52,273 nucleotides of DNA, from NCBI GenBank assembly GCA_029862125.1, contig JAOTXY010000019.1:1-52273 (forward strand), in the 5' to 3' direction. The position numbers and the translations under genes were made by a program. The stretch is from Gammaproteobacteria bacterium (GTDB lineage Bacteria > Pseudomonadota > Gammaproteobacteria > GCA-001735895). Shown in pieces: positions 1 to 8,747 of this stretch (position 1 is the stretch's first letter; every line of letters begins with the position of its first letter). The notes beneath the pieces were generated by a model. The model did not search any database. It was not told where the DNA came from and saw nothing but the letters and a program-made list of their open reading frames with translations.

Positions 1-2
1 TG

Positions 3-332
3 CTTGTGCAAAAGATTTATTCGTTTGGTAAAGAAATGGGATGCGGTGATCTTGTTGAATCGTCAAAAAAGCTGAATAAATTCTATCCTACACGTTTGTA
101 TGAAGAAGAAAGTGGTATCCATGACAATATAGATCGATATAACGACGACACTTTTTGGGATGAGTTGATTAATCGATTAGCAGAGCGTGATGCTCGTGCT
201 GACGCCGAAGCATCAAACCAAGAAATTTCTTCCGTTGAAGATTTTTTGAAATTCAGCGCACCTCACGAGTCTAGATATGCTGAAGAGTTCTCGGAAAACG
301 GACTTAGGAATTTAACCATAAATGAAACATAA
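3..332 (+). CDS. hypothetical protein, 5' end cut by window edge
   Basis: The reading frame is open to the left edge of the window, so this is probably the C-terminal part of a longer protein; a GTG at position 6 could also be a start, but no ribosome binding site is visible there. The product is acidic and hydrophilic, with a segment reading DDTFWDELINRLAERDARAD followed by a low-complexity acidic tail, and no membrane segment or signal peptide. I recognise no family. Base composition is AT-richer than the housekeeping genes further right, which fits accessory DNA. The next 180 bases to the right hold no convincing gene. Confidence 0.5.
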   Translation, partial: LVQKIYSFGKEMGCGDLVESSKKLNKFYPTRLYEEESGIHDNIDRYNDDTFWDELINRLAERDARADAEASNQEISSVEDFLKFSAPHESRYAEEFSENGLRNLTINET

Positions 333-515
333 CAAGGTGCTGCAGTCGGACAAAGTGCACGCTGCTCTGGGATTTCCCAATAGCAGACGCTTAAAAACCT
401 TTCCTGGGCTACCGAGAACGGCCATTAGCGGACTCTCACGCGACTACAAATCCCTCACGATAATCGGATTAACAGTCCAATTTTTTCTGACAGCTATTGT
501 TTCACCTATTGATTT

Positions 516-1979
516 CTACAATCGGGCCTGATGATCATAACAAATCACGGCATCATCATCGCAAGCTTCATCCGCCGCCAATGCAGGCGGCAAGGCACTA
601 TCAGCCATTTCGGCAAAGTTGCCCCATTTTATTTTAAGGCCATTGCTATCGAGCAGAAATGCGGCGCGTTGATAGAGGGGTCCGGTCCAGCCAATCTGGC
701 GCCACATAATTAAAAGACTATTGTCTGTTTCTTCAAGTACTTCGCCCACGGCATAATTCGTAGTGGCACTGGTGCTGTCAGGCATGATCCAGTTATCAAA
801 AAGTGCCCCCGAGCGAAATCGTGCTACCAAATGGTCCACTGTGCTTGAGCTATACAGTGCGGCATCATAAGCTGCTGAGGTTTTTTCTATCTTTACGATA
901 GCAAACAATTCATCGACGACAGTTCCTGATTCGGGACGTTCAGTCCAGCCTCCGACACGCCCATGAATACTGCTATAGTCCAACCAGTCGTCAGTATATA
1001 CCGGGCATAGCACACCCTCTGCACGCCATATCCATTGGCTGGCGGCATAGGGAGCAAACCGTGGCGACATGGGATCGAGCATATCGTTCTCCATAATTAG
1101 CTGGATCGCATCACTGTCGGCAGGCGCCAATAGATCATAGACACACACATCCGAACCAGCCTGATTATCTCCAATGGTAAACTCCATTTGTGCCCAGGGA
1201 ACGCCCGGCACAGTACCGCCACCAATGTAATAACCGGGTTGTGCGGTTTCGTTTGCGAATACCTGCGGTTCCGCCAGAGGTTCCCCCGTACTGAACGCAA
1301 TTGTTCCGTCAGTCACAATAGCCCCGGTAGGTCCAGTATAGACATCGGTATCGATACCGGTCGCTGCAAGTATCTTGTCTCGCAGACTTGTGCTGATCCG
1401 TGCCAGGTGACCGATGCGCATACTGAATTGTTCATTGAACTGTGTTTGAATCTCCCAATGCGGTGGGTTACCAAAATAACCGGGTCCGGGTGAAGCCAAT
1501 AATGTCACGCGCGTGAGCATCCCATCGTCCGGCGCAATATAAACCGGAATCCTTGATTCGATACGCTCACCTGAAAGACCTCCCCAAAAGGCACAACTTT
1601 CACCGCTATCACAGATACCATTATCATTGCCGCCGGTTCCGGGTAATTCCGCTAATTCGTTACGATTGTAGGCAAACAGTCCAATAAGATTTGATTTAAA
1701 ATCACCCAGCAAATCACCACTCATCGGAATGAAATGCGCACCAAATGATCCAACGCTAACATAAATTGTCTGTCCTCCGGGTGTGATAACATTCAGTGTG
1801 CGCATGCCGAAAGAATAGTTAAATGGCAGATCTGCCTCGAAGGGAACCATCGTTGAAGGGGGTGGGTCGTTACCACCACCACCGCCACTACCACCGCCGC
1901 TGGCGACGATACCAACAACACCTAATGTATATAGGCAAACTAATAGGCCATGTAAATATCTGGTGTTAATTGCACGCAT
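516..1979 (-). CDS. secreted protein with Gly-rich N-terminal linker, function unknown
   Basis: A product of 487 residues is obtained from the ATG at 1979. I prefer this to an ATG 57 bases upstream because it puts a hydrophobic signal-like segment (LLVCLYTLGVVGIVASG) at the N-terminus. A run of glycines and serines and then a proline stretch follow at about residues 25-42. This layout resembles lipoproteins with a 'CGGGGG' linker, but the lipobox cysteine is absent. A calcium-loop-like GICDSGESC motif lies near residue 125. The middle part (PVYIAPDDGMLTRV, then HWEIQ and IGHLARIS) vaguely resembles the M23/lysostaphin fold, but I see no complete metal-binding set, so no activity is assigned. 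Several cysteines suggest disulfides in an exported protein. Confidence 0.65.
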   Translation of the reverse strand: MRAINTRYLHGLLVCLYTLGVVGIVASGGGSGGGGGNDPPPSTMVPFEADLPFNYSFGMRTLNVITPGGQTIYVSVGSFGAHFIPMSGDLLGDFKSNLIGLFAYNRNELAELPGTGGNDNGICDSGESCAFWGGLSGERIESRIPVYIAPDDGMLTRVTLLASPGPGYFGNPPHWEIQTQFNEQFSMRIGHLARISTSLRDKILAATGIDTDVYTGPTGAIVTDGTIAFSTGEPLAEPQVFANETAQPGYYIGGGTVPGVPWAQMEFTIGDNQAGSDVCVYDLLAPADSDAIQLIMENDMLDPMSPRFAPYAASQWIWRAEGVLCPVYTDDWLDYSSIHGRVGGWTERPESGTVVDELFAIVKIEKTSAAYDAALYSSSTVDHLVARFRSGALFDNWIMPDSTSATTNYAVGEVLEETDNSLLIMWRQIGWTGPLYQRAAFLLDSNGLKIKWGNFAEMADSALPPALAADEACDDDAVICYDHQARL

Positions 1980-2491
1980 CACTAATTGGAAACAAATCTC
2001 ATTTGATCTCGCACCTACAAGCATCAACGATCTCAATATTGAGACTCTGGATTTATTGTGTGCTGATTTGGATCAATTGACAGTAACTTGGTTAATAAAT
2101 ACGAGAATATCTGAATCGTGATCCATTTGATCGAGAGGTTGTTAAGGGTCGGCTTTGGGTCGTAAATCGCCGCTGGGAAATCGATCCTGAGCGTCTGTTT
2201 TCTCCAAAGCAGACGCTCACAATGCTCTGGTGGGAGGCAGTCTTCGGCCAGGAACCGACCCTCAAATATTTAATTGCTTAGCCGAAAAACGGCACACCTG
2301 TCGTTGCCTTGGAATTGATTAATCGGCAAAAATGGCCTGAAAACGGTATTCGGCAGGAAGACACTCCGACGAGGCGGAACAAGTTTTCTGGTTTAACAGA
2401 GTAAAAAAAGGCCATCTCATTTGAGATGGCCTTTACTCAACTAAACTTCCAAAGCTACATTTTAGTGTAACACCGAAAATAAATTCGAGTA
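1980..2491. other. AT-rich intergenic region with hairpins
   Basis: This gap lies between two leftward genes for secreted proteins. I find no credible gene in it. It holds the motif GGGTCGGCTTTGGGTCG at 2146-2162, which recurs almost unchanged at 3613. An imperfect hairpin lies near 2191-2216 (GCGTCTG paired with CAGACGC). A strong leftward terminator lies near its right end. The promoter of the leftward gene that starts at 1979 should also lie here. Confidence 0.6.
2403..2434 (-). terminator. rho-independent terminator after the 2492-3337 gene
   Basis: A perfect 13-base-pair stem (AAAGGCCATCTCA with its complement, two-base loop) is followed, when read leftward, by an unbroken run of seven T. 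It sits 58 bases past the stop codon of the leftward secreted-protein gene, as expected for its terminator. Confidence 0.9.
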
Positions 2492-3337
2492 TTACTTATG
2501 TGGCTGGTCGTAATGTGCTTGAAGATTACCACCATCGAGACGCTGCTGAGGCACATCTAAAACAACATTGGCAGGATTGGCGGTCTCATAGACTTTAATA
2601 GCCATCTCATCCATTGTTCCCGGTTCACCTGCATCAACCAATGTGAACTCAATCGTATAACCATCCTGATTCTCATATCGACCAGTACCAACTCCAACTA
2701 AAGTATCAAGTGGTGCATCGGGTGGAAACTGCACTATCGCTGGATCATCGGAACACTGGGCTGTGATCAGATGCTCTGTCATGTGGAATTTCTTTCCTTG
2801 CCAGTTGATCTCAAGATTATTGGAAAGCAGTAAATCGCAGTGAATTGTAAGGCCTCGTGTAACACGCACGCCATCCACACGTATTTGATGACCACCTCCA
2901 GTAAACCTGCCATTAACCGGTGCGCATTCCTCATCCGGTAAAGTTACGGTGGTGGCTGCAGATTGCCCCCCCGTAGAACCATTATCCCAACTGTCCACTG
3001 CCAGAGCCATAACCGTTAATGAATCACCTCCAATTGCACCGGAGGGAGCAGGTACTGAACCTGAAAAAGCATATTCTGGATAATCGAAGCTTCCAGAGTC
3101 GACTACGACGCCATCGATAAGAATATCGATTCGGGTGTTGCCCGCACCGTTACCAGGCTCTACCCCGGGTAGCCACGTTGTAGCAATGTAGTTAATCACA
3201 AAACCAGATTCGGTTTCACAAACCGCTTCCGCAGCTATGTTGGGGTGGTGAGCTTGTGCATTAGCACTCCAACCCATTAATATCGCTCCAATATAAAGTA
3301 TTCTGATAAATGATTTTGATTTCGTTGCTATACTCAT
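2492..3337 (-). CDS. secreted protein with a GRFTGGG-type C-terminal domain
   Basis: The 281-residue product begins with a signal peptide (positive n-region, hydrophobic core, cleavage probably after NAQA near residue 29), so it is exported. Residues about 30-135 look like a beta-rich domain. From about residue 142 there is a domain starting GRFTGGGHQI, with a conserved pair of cysteines, NLEINWQGKKFHM, and GTGRYENQDGYTIEFTLVDA. I recognise this pattern as a recurrent domain in secreted bacterial proteins, often C-terminal, with no established activity. The ATG is followed by a convincing signal sequence, which supports the start. The gene is monocistronic, with its own terminator on the left. 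Its role is unknown; cell-surface or extracellular location is an inference from the signal peptide. Confidence 0.75.
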   Translation of the reverse strand: MSIATKSKSFIRILYIGAILMGWSANAQAHHPNIAAEAVCETESGFVINYIATTWLPGVEPGNGAGNTRIDILIDGVVVDSGSFDYPEYAFSGSVPAPSGAIGGDSLTVMALAVDSWDNGSTGGQSAATTVTLPDEECAPVNGRFTGGGHQIRVDGVRVTRGLTIHCDLLLSNNLEINWQGKKFHMTEHLITAQCSDDPAIVQFPPDAPLDTLVGVGTGRYENQDGYTIEFTLVDAGEPGTMDEMAIKVYETANPANVVLDVPQQRLDGGNLQAHYDQPHK

Positions 3338-3970
3338 AAATTAAATCCCCCTTGGCTTATTAATTTGTGTCTGCTGCACCTTCTTTTTTTTACGGCGCAT
3401 CAAACCATACCATTCTCTAGTAGTAGTTTTCTCAATTCAATCGCTCCAATGGGTTAAATCTCTATTAATTTTGGGGTTAATTGACCTGGGACAAGGAACC
3501 ATTATTAGCCTAGAGGATGGTATTTCCGGTTTCAAATGTCGGCAAGGCACTAAGCAGCCCTCGATATTTCAGTTCGAAGTGTCGGTTTCTGCCGCTAAAG
3601 TCTCAAATCTGAGGGTCCGCTTTGGGTCGGTAGCAGACCCCCAATTTTAATTTACCAGCGTCCGCTTTTGGGATAACCATAACTTTGGAATTGAACCACT
3701 GAAACTGCAAAAGACGGATCATGTATAGGCCATCAACCTGACTTACACCAGATGGATTGAGTAATACTGGTGCATCTAAAGTAGATTAAAGTGGGCTTTT
3801 TGTTTAACTGGACGAAGATGCCTGGGGATTGGGATTTAATGCCTTCTCGAAAGGCAATTTAAGGCTAAGGGTCGCGTTCAAAAGCAATCAAAACTCAGAG
3901 CAACCGTAACCCCAGCGTAACCCCGTATTTAAATAGAAAAGACTGATGAAATCTAAGTTATTGAAAAATA
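3338..3970. other. 633-base gap with repeat motifs, no gene seen
   Basis: This AT-rich stretch lies between the secreted-protein gene and tRNA-Met. No reading frame with a plausible start and ribosome site is visible. It contains GGGTCCGCTTTGGGTCG at 3613-3629, matching 2146-2162 at 16 of 17 bases, and a shorter relative (GCGTCCGCTTTTGGG) at 3659-3673. Near 3900 a short duplicated CGTAACCCC motif occurs. The gap presumably carries the promoter of the leftward gene beside it. Confidence 0.55.
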
Positions 3971-4047
3971 TGGTGGCTACGCCCTGATTTGAACAGGGGA
4001 CCCCATCATTATGAGTGATGTGCTCTAACCAACTGAGCTACGTAGCC
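3971..4047 (-). tRNA. tRNA-Met (CAU), elongator
   Basis: Read leftward, the sequence folds as a 77-base cloverleaf. The acceptor stem is GGCTACG/CGTAGCC, the D-loop contains AGCTCAGTTGGTTAGAGC, the anticodon is CAT in the loop CTCATAA, the T-loop is TTCAAAT, and the 3' CCA is encoded. The acceptor, D and anticodon arms closely match the E. coli elongator tRNA-Met. The initiator tRNA is excluded because the first acceptor pair is G-C. The 3' end faces the AT-rich accessory stretch on the left. Confidence 0.95.
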
Positions 4048-4191
4048 AATGTTATTCACTTATATCGAGGGCAGTTTACCAAATTTATAGCCAGTTAACT
4101 GTCCTTGAAATAAGGTGACCGGCTTGCCCGGTCATTGAGAGCGCGCGATTTTCGCTTGTACATCGAGCGCTGTCAAGCCTGTAGCAATAGG

Positions 4192-5283
4192 CTAGACGTT
4201 AAAGCGGAAATGTACGACGTCGGCCTCGCGCATAACGTAATCCTTGCCCTCGAGACGCCATTTACCGGCATCCTTTGCACCCTGCTCACCATTGCCGGCG
4301 ATGAAATCATCATATCCAACGACCTCGGCCCGAATGAAACCCTTTTCGAAATCGGTATGAATTTTCCCGGCCGCACGCGGTGCGGTATCGCCAACCCGTA
4401 TAGTCCAGGCGCGAACTTCCTGGGGACCCGCGGTGAAGTAAGTCTGCAAGTTTAACAACCGGTAGCCAGCATGGATCACGCGATCAAGGCCCGGCTCTTC
4501 AAGACCCATTTCCTGCAAAAACTCGGCCGCTTCGGCGGCGTCGAGTTCGGCTATCTCAGCTTCGATCGAGGCACAGATTGCGACCACTTCGGCACCCTCA
4601 TTCGCCGCATGAGCCGTTACCACATCGAGATAGGGATTATTATCGAATCCATCCTCGGAAACATTGGCAATATAAAGTACCGGCTTTGCGGTGATCAGAT
4701 GCAAATCTTTCATCCAGCCGCGCTGATGATCCTGCAGCTCGAAGCTGCGTGCCTGCCTGCCATCCTCGACATGCGCCTGAACCGCAAGCATGAACTCGTA
4801 TTTCGCTTTTGCCTCCTTATCATTCGACTTGGCCAGCTTGGCGGCACGCTCGGTCTGACGCGCGACTGATTCCATGTCCGCCAGCAATAATTCGGTGTTG
4901 ATCGTCTCGATGTCATTTAACGGATCGATCACATTGCTGACGTGCAAAATATCTTCATCTTCAAAACAGCGAACCACCTGTGCAATCGCGTCGGTTTCAC
5001 GAATATGTCCGAGAAACTGGTTACCAAGGCCCTCACCTTTCGAGGCGCCTGCAACCAGTCCGGCGATATCGACAAACTCCATCGTTGTTGGAATTATTTT
5101 TTTCGGTTGAACGATATCAGCGAGCTGCTGCAATCTCGAGTCAGGAACTTCGACCACTCCGACGTTTGGATCGATCGTGCAAAAGGCATAGTTTTCGGCA
5201 GCAATTCCGGCCCGGGTTAACGAGTTGAACAGGGTTGATTTACCGACGTTGGGTAATCCGACAATGCCACATTTGAATCCCAT
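4192..5283 (-). CDS. ychF: redox-regulated ATPase/GTPase YchF (OLA1 family)
   Basis: The 363-residue product has exactly the usual length of YchF, a translation-factor-class P-loop ATPase that associates with ribosomes and is linked to oxidative-stress control. The G1 loop GLPNVGKST is at residues 9-17. A DxxG-type segment ([14 protein letters not shown]) follows. NVSE stands where GTPases have NKxD, in line with the family's preference for ATP. A C-terminal TGS domain ([18 protein letters not shown]) is present. The ATG at 5283 is chosen over upstream in-frame codons because it gives the canonical start MGFKCGIVG and leaves a 13-base gap to pth, with which it forms the usual pair. A tRNA-Met lies beyond its 3' end. 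Confidence 0.97.
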   Translation of the reverse strand: MGFKCGIVGLPNVGKSTLFNSLTRAGIAAENYAFCTIDPNVGVVEVPDSRLQQLADIVQPKKIIPTTMEFVDIAGLVAGASKGEGLGNQFLGHIRETDAIAQVVRCFEDEDILHVSNVIDPLNDIETINTELLLADMESVARQTERAAKLAKSNDKEAKAKYEFMLAVQAHVEDGRQARSFELQDHQRGWMKDLHLITAKPVLYIANVSEDGFDNNPYLDVVTAHAANEGAEVVAICASIEAEIAELDAAEAAEFLQEMGLEEPGLDRVIHAGYRLLNLQTYFTAGPQEVRAWTIRVGDTAPRAAGKIHTDFEKGFIRAEVVGYDDFIAGNGEQGAKDAGKWRLEGKDYVMREADVVHFRFNV

Positions 5284-5296
5284 ACTAGTGCCCTTG

Positions 5297-5881
5297 CTAG
5301 GTATGCAAGGCCTGCATCGCCTTGTCAATGCGCCCCTCGATGACCAGTGGCATAACCGCAAGCGTATCGCGGTTGGCTGCTTCGATCGCATTCAAGTCCG
5401 CTACCGATGGTTTATGTAGCACGTAATTGATGACTTCGTTGCTGTCACCGGGGTGCCCAATACCAATCCGGATTCGGAAGAAATCGCGGCTACCAAGATG
5501 GTTGACGATATCGCGCAAGCCATTATGCCCACCATGGCCACCCGCCTGCTTGATGCGATTGGTACCCGGGGATAAATCAAGCTCGTCGTGGATCACCAGA
5601 ATTTGTCCAGGCATTATCTTGAAATAACGCGCCAGCGCGGCCACCGCCTGGCCACTGCGGTTCATAAAAGCCTGCGGTTTGAGCAGGTAGATGTCCTTGT
5701 CCCCGGTCTTGAGCTTGCATTCCTCCGCGTTGTAACGCTTTTCGAACCGGAAGCTCAGACCCAGGTCTGATGCCAGAAGATCGATCAGCCAGAACCCGGC
5801 GTTATGGCGTGTATCAACGTAATCGGCCCCGGGATTACCGAGGCCGACAATCAAGCGGATATCAGCAGTTAGCGCAGCCAC
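5297..5881 (-). CDS. pth: peptidyl-tRNA hydrolase
   Basis: The 194-residue cytoplasmic enzyme hydrolyses the ester bond of peptidyl-tRNAs released prematurely from ribosomes and so recycles tRNA. The N-terminal signature IVGLGNPG is at residues 11-18. The catalytic histidine is in DTRHNAGF (about residue 26). The HDELDLSPG block, [12 protein letters not shown] and the [10 protein letters not shown] segment are all present, which covers the known active-site Asn/His/Asp set. It sits 8 bases after rplY and 13 bases before ychF, so the three genes are likely cotranscribed, as in Pseudomonas. Confidence 0.97.
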   Translation of the reverse strand: MAALTADIRLIVGLGNPGADYVDTRHNAGFWLIDLLASDLGLSFRFEKRYNAEECKLKTGDKDIYLLKPQAFMNRSGQAVAALARYFKIMPGQILVIHDELDLSPGTNRIKQAGGHGGHNGLRDIVNHLGSRDFFRIRIGIGHPGDSNEVINYVLHKPSVADLNAIEAANRDTLAVMPLVIEGRIDKAMQALHT

Positions 5882-5889
5882 GCAGCGGG

Positions 5890-6618
5890 TTACTCCTTGT
5901 CGCTGGCTTCGCCTTCAGACTCACCGGCATCACCTTCAGCCACTTCGCCTTCTTCGCCTTCAGCTACTTCACCTTCTTCGCCCTCAGGTGCTTCCGGAGC
6001 TTCGTCTTCGATTATTTCTTCCTCACGTGTCTTGACTACCGACACCACGCCCAGGTCATGGTCGTCGTGCTCGGTTTCCTCGACATTCTGCATGGCTGTA
6101 AGCTCAACGCCCTCGGGCATCGTGATATCGGAGAGGTGCAGGGTTTCGCCAAGATGCAGATTTTCGACATCAACCTCGAGAGACTCGGGCAGATCTTTCG
6201 GTAACGAGATAATTTCGATTTCCGTAACCACTTGCGTAATCATGCCGCCATCCTCTCTCACGCCAACGCAGTCTTCGGCGTTGAGGACGTGAATCGGAAC
6301 CACAATCTTGATCGGCTTGTTCTTGTCGATGCGGTAAAAATCGGCGTGTATTACCTTATTTTTGTATGGATGCCGCTGCAGATCACGCAGGATGACTTCT
6401 TGGGTAAGGTCGCCGACCTGCAGCTCGATTACCTGGGTGTAGATCGTTTCGTGTTCGAGTTCATGAAAAATCTTGTTGTGCGGAATGCTGATTTGCACGG
6501 GGTCGCTATCACCACCGTATACGATTGCTGGTACCAAACCCTGATGTCTCAGGCGGCGGCTCGCACCTTTCCCCGAGTCAGAGCGTGGTTCAGCATTCAG
6601 ATGAATTGTGTCTGACAT
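5890..6618 (-). CDS. rplY: 50S ribosomal protein L25 (Ctc/TL5 type)
   Basis: The product binds 5S rRNA in the large subunit. The N-terminal L25 domain (residues about 5-95, with SGKGASRRLRHQGLVPAIVYGG) is followed by the second TL5/Ctc beta domain (about 100-190) and then a very acidic tail. The total of 242 residues makes this the long, CTC-type L25, not the ~95-residue E. coli form. The tail carries a tandem GEEGEVAE repeat, also visible as a direct repeat in the DNA, so tail length may vary between strains. A strong terminator hairpin lies only 18 bases before the ATG; see the leader entry. Confidence 0.96.
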   Translation of the reverse strand: MSDTIHLNAEPRSDSGKGASRRLRHQGLVPAIVYGGDSDPVQISIPHNKIFHELEHETIYTQVIELQVGDLTQEVILRDLQRHPYKNKVIHADFYRIDKNKPIKIVVPIHVLNAEDCVGVREDGGMITQVVTEIEIISLPKDLPESLEVDVENLHLGETLHLSDITMPEGVELTAMQNVEETEHDDHDLGVVSVVKTREEEIIEDEAPEAPEGEEGEVAEGEEGEVAEGDAGESEGEASDKE

Positions 6619-6753
6619 TGCTATACTCCAAAAATAAAAAAACCGTCTCTCGACGGAGGCCCGCCTTGCGACCAGGCAGGTTCATAAAATGCCGCCCAAG
6701 CGGCGAGACGCGCGTTTTCCGCCACTATCAAAGTGGCGAAAATCACGAGCTGG
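6619..6753 (-). promoter_or_regulatory. rplY leader with stacked hairpins (possible autoregulatory region)
   Basis: The 135 bases between prs and rplY hold, read leftward, three successive inverted repeats: CGCCACT/AGTGGCG (6720-6738), a GC-rich GCCGC/GCGGC stem near 6690-6703 followed by ATTTTAT, and the terminator at 6636-6656. In E. coli and relatives, rplY is reported to be controlled by its own product through the mRNA leader. Whether this leader does the same is inference; the sequence shows only structure directly before the start codon. Confidence 0.45.
6636..6656 (-). terminator. rho-independent terminator / possible attenuator before rplY
   Basis: Read leftward, CCGTC-GAGA-GACGG is followed by seven consecutive T. 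The T run ends 18 bases before the rplY ATG. It would end the prs transcript. If rplY is transcribed from upstream, it would act as an attenuator, because there is hardly room for a separate promoter after it. Confidence 0.85.
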
Positions 6754-7719
6754 TCAGTCCATATACAACGAACTGACCGATTCTTCAGAATGGATGCGGC
6801 GGATTGTCTCCGCCAGCAGCCCCGCCACCGATAACTGGCGGATCCGGTTACATGCCGCGGCCTCTTTCGAGAGCGGTATGGTATCGGTCACCACCATTTC
6901 ATCCATGGCTGAATTTTCCAGGTTTTTAATCGCCTTTCCCGACAATACCGGGTGAGTACAATAGGCGTGTACGCCTTTAGCACCCTCGTCCTTGAGTGCC
7001 TCTGCGGCCTGGCACAACGTGCCGGCGGTATCGACCATGTCATCAACGATGATACAGGTCTTGCCCTTGACCTCACCAATGATATTCATCACCTTGGCCA
7101 TATTCGGCTGCGGGCGACGTTTGTCGATGATCGCGAGATCAGCCTCGTCCAGCTGTTTGGCAATTGCCCTGGCACGCACCACGCCCCCGACATCGGGCGA
7201 GACCACGATCATATCCGGATACTTCTGCTTCCAGATATCGCCCATCAAAATCGGCGATGCATAAACATTATCCACTGGGCATTCGAAAAAACCCTGGATC
7301 TGGTCTGCGTGCAAATCAACCGTCAGGACCCGATCTACACCGACACTGGTGAGCATATTTGCCACTACCTTGGCGGTAATCGGAACCCGCTGCGAGCGCA
7401 CCCGCCGATCCTGGCGCGCATACCCATAATAAGGGATTACCGCCGTAACCCGGTCCGAGGAGGCCCGATTAATCGCATCGATCATCACCAGCAACTCCAT
7501 CAAGTTGTCATTGGTGGGTGCACAGGTCGGCTGGATAATAAATACATCCTTACCGCGCACGTTCTCACCGATCTCGACCGAAATTTCGCCATCGCTGAAC
7601 TCATCCACCGAGGCGATGCCAATCGGAATATCCAGGTAACGAACGATTGTTCGCGCCAATTCGGGATTGGCATTCCCGGTGAAGACCATCAAGTCGTTCG
7701 TGGCTACGCTGCCAACCAT
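6754..7719 (-). CDS. prs: ribose-phosphate pyrophosphokinase (PRPP synthetase)
   Basis: This enzyme makes 5-phosphoribosyl-1-pyrophosphate from ribose-5-phosphate and ATP for nucleotide, histidine, tryptophan and NAD synthesis. The 321 residues are close to the class I length. [12 protein letters not shown] (residues 134-145), the flexible KRRPQPN loop (200-206) and the PRPP-binding loop [10 protein letters not shown] (225-234) are all intact. The second half of the N-terminal domain carries [12 protein letters not shown]. The first ATG gives ten residues more than the common start; an internal ATG at 7689 ([11 protein letters not shown]) is an alternative. It lies between tRNA-Gln and rplY, the same order as in Pseudomonas. 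Confidence 0.97.
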   Translation of the reverse strand: MVGSVATNDLMVFTGNANPELARTIVRYLDIPIGIASVDEFSDGEISVEIGENVRGKDVFIIQPTCAPTNDNLMELLVMIDAINRASSDRVTAVIPYYGYARQDRRVRSQRVPITAKVVANMLTSVGVDRVLTVDLHADQIQGFFECPVDNVYASPILMGDIWKQKYPDMIVVSPDVGGVVRARAIAKQLDEADLAIIDKRRPQPNMAKVMNIIGEVKGKTCIIVDDMVDTAGTLCQAAEALKDEGAKGVHAYCTHPVLSGKAIKNLENSAMDEMVVTDTIPLSKEAAACNRIRQLSVAGLLAETIRRIHSEESVSSLYMD

Positions 7720-7812
7720 CGGGCTTTCTCGTTTACAAAAAATTTATGGACCGGATTTCTCATCCTGCCGGATCGTGCGCTCTGCACCACCTCGACCATT
7801 GTCCGCGAAAAT

Positions 7813-7887
7813 TGGCTGGGCCGGCTGGATTCGAACCAACGAATGCCAGGATCAAAACCTGGTGCCTTACCACTTGGCGACGGCCCA
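7813..7887 (-). tRNA. tRNA-Gln (UUG)
   Basis: Read leftward, a 75-base cloverleaf begins TGGGCCG and ends GGCCCA plus an encoded CCA. The anticodon TTG lies in the loop TTTTGAT. The D-arm CGCCAAGTGGTAAGGC and T-arm TTCGAAT are standard. The sequence is closely related to E. coli tRNA-Gln. It is placed 7 bases after ispE and 93 bases before prs, as in pseudomonads, and is probably processed from the same transcript. Confidence 0.96.
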
Positions 7888-7894
7888 ATAATTC

Positions 7895-8746
7895 TCATTT
7901 CTCCAGCAGTCCCAATTGCCGGTGTACCGGGTTACGATTCATTGCCCTGGTAACGTACGCAGTCCACTGCTTCGGAACCCTCGATTTTACCGCTTCTGCC
8001 TGCTCATGGCTATCGACTGCGGCGAACACGCAAGCACCGGTACCCGACATTCTTGCCGTTGCATACTGGCTCAACCAGTCGATCGCCTCGTCTACCTGGG
8101 GGTACAGTTTTCGTACCACCGGCTCGCATACATTACTGCCCGAGCCGCGCAGAAAGGCGCGTATTGTGAGCGGATCGTTGTTGCGTGTCAATTCTTGTGC
8201 AGCAAATATTTGAGCGCTGGAAACCTCAATTTTTGGGTCGATAACAAGGTAAATTGGCTCATCTAATTCAATTGGCTCCAACATCTCGCCGATACCAGTG
8301 CCCCACGCAGCTCTGCCGCGCACAAAAACGGGCACATCCGCGCCCAGTTCGAGACCGATCTCTGACAACCGATCCAGTGACTGATCGAGTCCCCAGAGCT
8401 GATTCAGGGCCAACAGGCAGGTTGCCGCATTCGAACTGCCACCCCCCAGCCCGCCACCGATCGGGATGCGCTTTTCAATGCTGATGTTAACTCCCTTGCC
8501 TACCTGGAAACGGGATTGAAGTAACATCGCGGTCCTCAGCAGGATATCGTCCTCTGCCGCAACCGATGAATTACCAGGCAGTCGCTGCACGTCACCTTCG
8601 TCATTCACAGTAAACTGCAGATCATCATAAAGGTCGATAAATTGAAACACCGTTTCAAGCAGGTGGTAGCCGTCATCGCGACGCCCGATGATATTGAGCA
8701 TGAGATTAAGCTTTGCCGGCGAGCGCAGTAGCAGTGAATCGACCAT
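7895..8746 (-). CDS. ispE: 4-diphosphocytidyl-2-C-methyl-D-erythritol kinase
   Basis: This GHMP-family kinase phosphorylates CDP-methylerythritol in the MEP route to isoprenoids. The 283-residue product starts MVDSLLLRSPAKLN, has the substrate segment RRDDGYHLLETVFQFID and the glycine-rich ATP loop PIGGGLGGGSSNAA, and ends with the GHMP C-terminal motif around RMSGTGACVFAAV. The ATG at 8746 is chosen over one 13 codons upstream because it follows the lolB stop by a single base, the usual coupled arrangement. The gene is flanked by lolB and tRNA-Gln. Confidence 0.96.
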   Translation of the reverse strand: MVDSLLLRSPAKLNLMLNIIGRRDDGYHLLETVFQFIDLYDDLQFTVNDEGDVQRLPGNSSVAAEDDILLRTAMLLQSRFQVGKGVNISIEKRIPIGGGLGGGSSNAATCLLALNQLWGLDQSLDRLSEIGLELGADVPVFVRGRAAWGTGIGEMLEPIELDEPIYLVIDPKIEVSSAQIFAAQELTRNNDPLTIRAFLRGSGSNVCEPVVRKLYPQVDEAIDWLSQYATARMSGTGACVFAAVDSHEQAEAVKSRVPKQWTAYVTRAMNRNPVHRQLGLLEK

Positions 8747-8747
8747 G

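Noticed and set aside
322-531. 69-codon rightward frame after the first gene
   Set aside because: It has no ribosome site, no recognisable sequence and a repeat-like composition; treated as non-coding.
3971-4047. Integration site of a genomic island at tRNA-Met
   Set aside because: I looked for a second copy of the tRNA 3' end and for an integrase on its left side and saw neither in the window; the AT-rich region may extend left, so this stays unproven.
4116-4134. TGACCGG/CCGGTCA hairpin after ychF as a terminator
   Set aside because: The seven-base stem is real, but the following leftward sequence lacks a proper T run, so I do not list it as a terminator.
6952-7953. Rightward open frame of 333 codons over prs and tRNA-Gln
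   Set aside because: It runs antisense to prs and through a tRNA gene. A real gene is unlikely to cover both, and prs has every active-site motif.
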